Source: Paracentrotus lividus | Taxonomy: Eukaryota; Echinodermata; Echinoidea; Camarodonta; Echinidae | Assembly (NCBI GenBank): GCA_940671915.1 | Contig: CALNVZ010000641.1 | Span: 5,516,772 to 5,580,771 of the forward strand | DNA length: 64,000 nt | Direction: 5' to 3' | Part shown: piece by piece, positions 57,409-64,000 of the stretch | Layout of the letters: each line of letters begins with the position of its first letter | How positions within the stretch are numbered: the stretch's first letter is position 1 | Notes under the pieces: generated by a model | Told to the model about the DNA's origin: nothing | What the model saw: the letters and a program-made list of their open reading frames with translations, nothing else | Databases searched by the model: none | Program-made: the position numbers and the translations under genes

Positions 57409-58238
57409 TACAGAAACTGTTTGAAACTGTTGCTTTCTCTCCGGGTTTGTCCGTTTCCTGTTCGTTGCCATTCCTTTATATCGTTTCTTGTTTCTTCTTA
57501 TCCCCCAGTCTACTTTTTTCTTTTCTTAATACACAATTTCATTGTTATTCTTGTCTTTTCGCATGTCATGTCTACAGAGACGCTGTATAAACTTTTGTAT
57601 ATTTTATACTTTCAGAGATTTAATTTAGTGATTTTATTGTGCTTTATCAAGCAAAAAAGGGCCTCGACTTTTTTTCTCCATTGAATCTTCCAGTGCAAAA
57701 TACATTTATATATTCAAGCATGAAATGTTAATATAATTATGTCTCGAACAGCTCATCCCAAAAAATGAACATAGAATATGTAGGGCTTGCATCGATTTTT
57801 TTTTTCATTCAACATATTGCACTTGAAACAGTGATGGAAGCATTGATCTAATAATAATTATTGTGTATGGGAATGGCAAAAAGCATACATTAATTTTTGG
57901 AATTTCCACAACTACGGAAAAATGTATTTGGTCGATCAAATGTTTATCACGTTCGTTTTCTCAACATTAAACGTCATGAAAAGATGTTTCTGTTGTGGGA
58001 TTATTTGTCTAGGCTACGAAATGATCATGCCTCAGTTCGGAGGAAAATTTATTATATGAAAATAATTTTTGTAATGGATTTAGCCAACTGCAATACAAAT
58101 GATCAAAATACGATTGCATCAAACAGCATTGTGTCATTTCAGAACAAGGTTGGGAATGCGACCAGTAATGTGTTTGCTGTAATCTATAATCCACTTACAC
58201 ACCTGACGATAATTGGATCATAATGCTAAAGCTTATTA
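57409..58238. other. AT-rich DNA; ORF 57897-58223 not assigned
   Basis: A 108-codon plus-strand ORF (57897-58223) has protein-like mixed composition with basic clusters (NIKRHEKMF, SVRRKIYYMK), but no domain I recognise and no supporting signals. Confidence 0.3.
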
Positions 58239-58270
58239 TACAGTGCGTCCCAGAAAAAAAAAATGGAGCC
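58239..58270 (+). mobile_element. Single terminal repeat, mariner-like
   Basis: TA followed by CAGTGCGTCCCAGAAAAAAA resembles the outer end of Tc1/mariner-type transposons. No matching inverted end was found to the right, and there is no transposase frame in the following 600 bases, so this would be a solo or truncated end. Confidence 0.4.
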
Positions 58271-58354
58271 AGGGTGGGCGTTCCTATATCTGGGTGAAAA
58301 CAAACAATAATTCATGTTAAATTAAGCGTTCCATTTTAAAGTTCATTTTGTTTT

Positions 58355-58391
58355 AAAAAAAAAAAAAAAAAAAAAAATTTTTTTTTTTTTT
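58355..58391. repeat. A23-T14 homopolymer palindrome
   Basis: An uninterrupted A run is followed at once by a T run. It can form a perfect hairpin. The lengths are unreliable in most sequencing. Confidence 0.9.
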
Positions 58392-58788
58392 GTTATTGTA
58401 ATAAACGAATTGCGCACATTAGAGCACAGAAAAAAATTGAACCGACCGTCCAGGTTCTGCATTTTGTAGGACTGTATAGTTCTCAGGTCCGTTGTGATGA
58501 TACATAACTTGGTTGTCACAACAGGAACATTTTACGAATCGTAGGATGTGCCATACGCGATGTGACCTGAGGGTGGTCATTTCCGCCTCCTGCACCATCT
58601 AAAAATAAGACAAGTAGTAGCATACCCCTCTTGATATCTTCTGTAGTTTATGTTAATAATATTCATCGTTTTATTTGATTTAGAATCGACAGAACTATCA
58701 GTATTGATTGACAAAATTAGCAAGTTCAAATGTTGGCCTCACTATCATCAAAAACAATATCTTTATGGACTCCCCATGAAGGCACGTT

Positions 58789-59033
58789 CGGGTGCTATCT
58801 CACTTCGCGGAGACGTCTCCGCGACAGAATAGAAATTTCGTCTCCGCGACGGATAAATAGTATTAGGCATGTTAGGGACGTCTCCGAGACGTCTCCACGA
58901 CAATTTATGAAAAAAATCCGTCTCCGAAATTCAGGAGACGTCTCCGAGACGTCTCCAATACTAATTATCCGTCGCGGAGACGAAATTTCTATTCTGTCGC
59001 GGAGACGTCTCCGCTAAGTGAGATAGCACCCTT
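58789..59033. mobile_element. GAGACG foldback, cleanest copy (245 bp)
   Basis: The left arm runs GGGTGCTATCTCACTTCGCG, GGAGACGTCTCC, GCGACAGAATAGAAATTTCG and TCTCCGCGACGGATAA. The right arm repeats this as its complement (TTATCCGTCGCGGAGACGAA, ATTTCTATTCTGTCGCGG, AGACGTCTCCGCTAAGTGAG). Arms of about 65 bases are almost perfect. The palindromes nested in each arm mean that each arm can also fold on itself. A 95-codon ORF through it is an effect of the arms. Confidence 0.92.
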
Positions 59034-61183
59034 CACCTTCACTCCAATATGAGCACCAAATGAAAATGTATTAGCAGAAAAATGCATTATCTCCAGATAC
59101 GAAGCATAATGCCGAGATGGGGGGGGGGGGTCTAAATATTATAGACCTATATCATACATGATATCATGATTATTGTAACAAAAAAAGAAGCAGATTCTAG
59201 GACTCTATAAAGCAGAAATGAAGGGGAGAAAAGTGCAAAAAAATGTCAAAAATAGTTTGAACACTCAGTCTTCCTCGCACAGATTAAACGTTGATATTAA
59301 TCGAGACATTGCAGCTGTCAGAACTGCTCTAAAAATAATTGACGTTATGGATTTTGATTTGTGTTTGGACCGTGTCGTTACTGTATCCTAAACAACAGGT
59401 TGCATATAGAATCCCCAATCTTTCACTTATTGCGCCCTAAAATGCATTTCACAATATTCTGAGCTCTTTAAATCTCTCAACCGTGGAATATGGGGCTTCT
59501 AAAAGTCCAATAGTTCACGCCATAAAACCCCAATGAACAATAGTATAGGCCTAGGCCCTTCGCTTATTTACAAACCCTGTTTGCCCAATCAATAGCTCTG
59601 TCTAAAAATAACTTGTCTTTTGTGATTTGTGCAGGCTTTACAATTTTTTTTTATTCATACACATATCTACCAGCATTTTGTTAGCATGATCTGTAAGGTT
59701 TGTGTCTCCGTTGGCAAGCATGGGCTATGACGAATAAACCTGATTGTCCAAGTGAGATTGGAATAAAAAAAAAATGTTGATAACTAATTTGGAGCCCATT
59801 TGCTATACTTTGACCATTATAATTACTAGCTAAAACGTAAAATAACTTGAATCTATACCTTTACATTTTTTTGTTTATAGAACCAACATGACTTGTCTTC
59901 AAATGCATCGATGTGGCAATGTTGGACCAAGATTGAACAATCACTTCCTTGTTATTTAGGGTCCTATTGAGTTTTTCTATTATAATTCTTTTAGTGTTTC
60001 TTTTTTTAGGAATGATTTTATGTATATAATAATATAAATGTTGTTGTTGGGTAATGGTGGTATGGTGGACATCGTGGAGATGACGTGGCCGTGTTTTATT
60101 TATTCATTTTGTATGCACAGGCATCTCGTGATCCCATGATACATATTCTCACTTCATCAGGAGTTATCATGATTTATGATTTTTTTTTCCAAAGCCGTTC
60201 CGCTAACAATCACACATACACCATTGTTATTTTCGTGTTTGACTTGATGTGATTGTCTTAAAATGAAAGTTGTTGCACTATCATTAATCCAATACAGAAA
60301 CAGCACAATCCTCAATTTCCTGCCAAATGTCCGCTTGGTCATCATGCATCGACGATTGTTTTCTAACAATTCTATTTTCAATTGTCAGGGAGACACATGA
60401 GCTGATAATTCTCCTCTGATGTCATTACATTGTCTATTTCGAACTCGGCCTACATTCTTTATGGTTTCATTGTCAATGCAAAGTTGTTTGTTATCGGGTA
60501 ATCTTTCTTTTCTCTTTCTAAGTATGTTTTGTTTGGTTAAGCGTTTTGTCCTGTGACACCTGTAACTGTATAAAAGAGGTATACATAGTTAAAACAAAAT
60601 AATGAAATATAAGATATTAATGATGACAAATAATAAAACGCCGTCCGAAGATACAACCTAAGCTGTTGGAAAACAGAGTCAAAATAGATATTTTACTTTG
60701 ATTTAGAGGTAAACGTCCGAAATAGAAAGAGATGACTGTAATTATAACATCATTTTGTGGCTAAATCTTTACTGCAATAAAAAAAAGAAGAAGAAGAAGA
60801 AGAAAAAAAAAAAAACAACAACAAAGAGCAACAAGAAACAACAAACACAAAATGCGACCCTTCCTTGGAATGGGGGTAAATCTGATAAAGGTTTGTTGGA
60901 AGGAAGTAGGGAGTTCCATCACTCGTTGGAATGAAGTAATGACGCTCCGTAAGTTCAATGTTTGCATGGGGGTTTTCGAAGGGGACGCTTGTTGCTAGTG
61001 TGAGTAATAGTAGGTGAGGCCGGAAGGGGGCGTGGCATTTTAGGGGAACCCCTTAAACAGAGGGGAAGGGTGATTTTGAAGGGTAAGGTCTCTATCACTT
61101 ATGTTATGGATTAACACACGTGTGTATTCAATACACAAAGTGACAAGTGTACTGATTACACTTCGGGAGTCAGCGGTATTAAC

Positions 61184-61185
<2 letters not shown>
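59034..61185. other. AT-rich DNA with G- and A-tracts
   Basis: A G11 run lies at about 59119-59130, and an (AAG)n/A-rich tract at 60779-60815. No gene or repeat pair is recognised. ORFs are at most 74 codons. Confidence 0.5.

Positions 61186-61216
<31 letters not shown>
61186..61216 (+). repeat. Poly-A tract
   Basis: About 29-30 consecutive A. It directly precedes the third copy of the CGGATCC repeat by 40 bases, so it could be a retroposition tail of a preceding minus-to-plus element, but no body is identified. Confidence 0.9.
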
Positions 61217-61218
<2 letters not shown>

Positions 61219-61257
61219 GAATATGTTCTCCATGTTCTGTCATTGTATCTATCAGAC

Positions 61258-61430
61258 TTGCAAAAAGTACCGTCGGGTACGAGGCACGGATCCTGGATTC
61301 GCAATTTCAAAAGATTTTGCAGACCCAATGTTTTGAGACAAACTGCGGCTCTGCAATGTTTTGGCATGGGCCCATACATTCAATTGTGTGCCCTAAGGCT
61401 GGATCTGCCACTGGCATGACTGGATACAGT
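61258..61430 (+). repeat. Dispersed repeat 'CGGATCC', copy 3
   Basis: GGCACGGATCCTGGATTCGC, TTGCAGACCCAATG, GGGCCCATACATTCAAT and CCTAAGGCTGGATCTGCCAC line up in order with units at 20340 and 20729. It is shorter than those and diverged. Confidence 0.65.
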
Positions 61431-62362
61431 TCAGTAGCACTTTATGCTGCATAATTATATGCTTGCCTAAAACAGCATTGACGGAGCATTACAACAGCGT
61501 GCCTTTTGACTTATTCCAAGCATTTATTAATTGATGGCAGAATGATTTTCCACCTATCCGTGTATAATTCAGCAGAAGTGCCCTATAAATAAAGGATTTT
61601 TCCTGTTATCCTATGCATTGAAGTATCATATTTTGTTTGTTATTAATATTTCTCTTCAAACTGTGATATAGTTCGGAACAACATCTGTTGCTTTATTTCC
61701 CGTGATTCCCGAGACATACAGGATAGCATGAATCGTAGATAACTAATCTTCAAAATCGAGTTTAATTACATATTTAATGGGAAAACAATCCGATTGAGTT
61801 CATAACAGTATTATGAAGCTAATCGGGAAGCCCTCCCACTAGTTTTTATTTCATTGGGAAGTCGTTGGTATAATTCGGTAGTTTCTATTTTGTGAACAAG
61901 GTGACTTACACAATAAAGGAAACAATTAGTTCTTTAAATTACCTTTTTATTGTGGTTTAAATGATACGAACGCATGTTGATTTTTTATTCTTTAAAACCT
62001 AAAAATAACTTGATTTTTTTATCATATCAGCGTAATGATGCAAATGTACCAGATCACATGGGAAAAAAACAACCATAAAGTCACGGCTTTTGGTAAATTT
62101 CGACATTGTGTTAGTAATTATACTGTGCAGCAAAATACTCCCTGTACTGATTCTGCATTTAACTTACACATGGAGTGAACTTGCATGACCTGCTGCACTA
62201 AGCTGTATTTGTCCTAAGGGAACTTACAAACACACAAAAAAAGGGTGAAAACGGCTAGCGAATGTCGTTAACCCCATTTTTTCTGTTTTGGTTAGACAGG
62301 GGAATTTTATATTCTAACACAGTACTGGAAGGAGTATGTATTGCGAGGGGCTAGTTGTTGTA
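61431..62362. other. AT-rich DNA, nothing recognised
   Basis: No ORF above 60 codons and no repeats. Confidence 0.5.
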
Positions 62363-62397
62363 CCATGGAGTTACTAAGTAACTTAGTAACTCTATGG
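62363..62397. repeat. 35-base near-perfect hairpin
   Basis: CCATGGAGTTACTAAGT and ACTTAGTAACTCTATGG (17 bases each, one G-T pair) flank a loop of one base or so. It could be the collapsed remnant of a foldback element or a recurrent palindrome; no second copy is here. Confidence 0.75.
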
Positions 62398-62449
62398 TTG
62401 TACCAAAATAAACCCTTATAACTACGTGTACCATGTGTACTGTCATACT

Positions 62450-62880
62450 ACACTGTCAGTCATAAAGATGGAATATTATTTTTTTTGCCGCTATAGCGAC
62501 ATGATTTTGCTCTGACTTTAATTTCTTGAATATGTTTGTCCCTGCTTTTACTTTTCGGGACCCTGGCTATATCTTGGACATCCTCCCAACCCTTCACGTG
62601 GACCTTTTTCCAAAAAAGTTTTGTCAACCCCTATGATGCTCATCTTTGTCAATTTTTCTCATTTTGGGGCCCCTTTTTGTTTTCCCCGCCGATCAGGTCC
62701 CCTCAGTCCTTTCCCCCAGGAAACGCGATTGAGGTGTACTGTTTTATATTGTTCTTTAAGTTAAATCTATATTTCTGGGGACAGGGTTAGGTCTCTTGTC
62801 TAGGGGAGGGGTTGAAGTAAAAAAAACGAGATTGGTGAAAATTCGGAATATTTTATTCCATCTTTATGCTGAAAACAAAA
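62450..62880 (+). mobile_element. ~425-bp TIR element, left member of an opposed pair
   Basis: The left end TACACTGTCAGTCATAAAGA (then TGGAATATT) has a counterpart at 62846-62876, the complement of CATAAAGATGGAATAAAATA. The body (GGGACCCTGGCTATATCTTGGACAT, TTTTGGGGCCCC, CCCCTCAGTCC, AAATCTATAT) matches the complement of 63035-63440. The 84-codon ORF at 62536-62790 shares some residues with the translated partner, which follows from DNA similarity. Confidence 0.75.
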
Positions 62881-63019
62881 GAAATGAAAAAGAAACTTTA
62901 ACCCTTAAATATCATAATTTTCCCCTTAAATTTTGTTTAGCCTTGATGGCAAGGCTGTAAAGAGTCATTAATGATAATATTTTATTTTGATTTATGTTTG
63001 GTTGAGATTTTACAATACA

Positions 63020-63456
63020 ATTTAGGGAAGATAGAAATTTACAGGGTGTAAAAATGAATAAAATGAATGTTGAACCCCAATCAAAATAAATTTTGACCCC
63101 TCCCCTAACCAAAAGAGTCGAGCCTGTAACCATACATTTAGATTTAATTTAAAGAAAACAAAAATTCTCCACCTCAGACGTGTTTCCTTGGGGTAGGACT
63201 GAGGGGGCCTTGGTGGGTCGCGTGAATAAAAAAGGGCCCCAAGAATAAGAAAAAACGACGAAAATGGCCATCTTCTGGGGGTGACAAACTTTTTTGAAGA
63301 AACATCCCTGGGAAGGGTTGAGGGAACGTCCAAGATATACCCAGGATCCCAGAAAGTGAAAGCGGTGACAAACACATTCAAGAAATTAATAACGGAGCAA
63401 CATAATGTCGCTTGAGCCAGAAAAAAATATTCCACCTTTATGACGAACAGTGTACA
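63020..63456 (-). mobile_element. ~430-bp TIR element, right member of an opposed pair
   Basis: On the minus strand it begins TACACTGTTCGTCATAAAGG (then TGGAATATT) and follows the same body as 62450-62880: CTGGGATCCTGGGTATATCT, TGGGGCCC, CCCCCTCAGTCCTACCCC, AGGGGAGGGGTCAAAATTTA. The two copies are head-out with a ~140-base AT-rich spacer, so the outer ends (62450 and 63456) form a ~28-base inverted repeat, and the pair could behave as one 1-kb foldback. The outer TA/TA fits a TA target. A 137-codon minus ORF (63022-63435) is not convincingly conserved. Confidence 0.75.
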
Positions 63457-63620
63457 TAAAAAAACCCTCTAGTATTCTTTTTAATTGAAAGAAGAATTCG
63501 TGAAGAGATATTTGAAAAATGCAGCATTTCATCGTTTTTCCATATACCTCGTCAGGCAAAACAGTGGAGGCCTACATCATAATTCATTGAGGCCTAACCC
63601 TTTCTTCTAGAGCAGCCTGT
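63457..63620. other. AT-rich spacer
   Basis: Nothing recognised between the opposed pair and the last foldback. Confidence 0.5.
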
Positions 63621-63900
63621 TAGTGGTATCTCACTTCGCGGAGGCTTCTCTGAAACTTTTGACATTCTGAGACGTCTCAGAGACTCCGAAACATCTCAAA
63701 GACGTCTTTGAGACGTCACCGCGACGAAAAAAAATCTCATAGATATGAACATAAATATGTTGGATTTTCCTGCAACCCATGAGACGTCGCGGACACTCAG
63801 GAGACGTCTCCGCGACTAATTTCAAAACCGTCGCAAACTCGTCCCAAACCAGTCCCGAATCCGTTTCAAATCTGTCTCATGACAAGTGAGATACCACTAT
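63621..63900. mobile_element. GAGACG foldback, 280-bp copy
   Basis: The ends TAGTGGTATCTCACTTCGCG and CAAGTGAGATACCACTA are complements over the outer 14 bases. The arms carry GAGACGTCTCAGAGAC, AAGACGTCTTTGAGACGTC and GGAGACGTCTCCGCGAC. The interior is a diverged version (ACTCGTCCCAAACCAGTCCC) that resembles the decayed copy at 568-745. Confidence 0.85.
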
Positions 63901-64000
63901 ATAGTATAACATTTTAAATAAATGTTCTCAAAGTCGTAAATATCTCAAGGAGTCTACACGAGTACAAGGTGAGGGTTAAGGTCATTAACCTTTGACCTCA
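63901..64000. other. End of window, nothing recognised
   Basis: A short AT-rich tail. GAGGGTTAAGGTCATTAACCTTTGACC contains a small inverted repeat (GGTTAA/TTAACC type). Confidence 0.5.

Noticed and set aside
57897..58223. 108-codon plus ORF
   Set aside because: There is no recognised domain or supporting signal. A single-copy chance ORF is likely.
62536..63435. Two translated frames in the opposed element pair that look alike
   Set aside because: The similarity follows from the DNA homology of the two copies. The frames differ in start, stop and alignment gaps.

Overview
The window looks like nuclear DNA from a metazoan, most likely a marine invertebrate (an echinoderm-like deuterostome is my guess, not shown). 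It is AT-rich, with long gene-free stretches, many short TIR-bounded or foldback repeats, microsatellites, minisatellites, vertebrate/invertebrate-type TTAGGG runs, tRNA-like sequences and one assembly gap (N, 12756-13173). There is no prokaryotic gene layout. No open reading frame exceeds about 180 codons. The longest ones are either artefacts of the N run or read through minisatellites, and none shows a domain I recognise. I call no protein-coding gene. The only exon-like piece is a short acceptor-plus-ORF at 12021-12137, and it is weak.

Layout. 1-10 kb: mostly featureless AT-rich DNA with a decayed foldback (568-745), a diverged 'AAAGGGA' element (3118-3480), a TA-flanked TIR element (6553-7031) and a ~70-bp minisatellite (8256-8850). 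10.2-17.7 kb: an apparent large tandem duplication (block B, GGTTGG-type minisatellite, block A, then the same order again), containing the gap and an eight-copy ~203-bp satellite. 18.8-21.4 kb: CCA/CTA microsatellites, two foldbacks with TTAGGG-like interiors, and a ~380-bp tandem duplication interrupted by one of them. 22-26 kb: short tandem duplications, a tRNA-like sequence, and several foldbacks. 27.1-29.2 kb: a 50-bp minisatellite of about 33 units lying between CpG-rich inverted ends, which I read as one ~2.1-kb transposon-like element. 31.5-40.6 kb: the densest nest, with at least seven TIR elements, some inserted into a three-copy direct repeat. 42.6-49 kb: a tRNA-Thr(AGT)-like sequence, an irregular 'GACCAATGGGACAT' minisatellite with a (AAT)n-tailed insertion, a clean 121-bp TA-MITE, and a Met(CAT)-like tRNA sequence. 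50.4-51.6 kb: a ~1-kb foldback with ~380-bp arms. 53-64 kb: four of seven copies of a GGAGACGTCTCC-rich foldback family, two abutting copies of a 253-bp TIR element, and an opposed pair of ~420-bp elements at the far right.

Because there are no genes, there is no pathway to describe. The interest lies in the repeat biology: several non-autonomous DNA-transposon families, each with two or more copies visible here, plus nesting that gives relative ages. Repeat boundaries were found by eye from matched inverted or direct sequence, so ends are usually good to a few bases for clean elements and to tens of bases for decayed ones.
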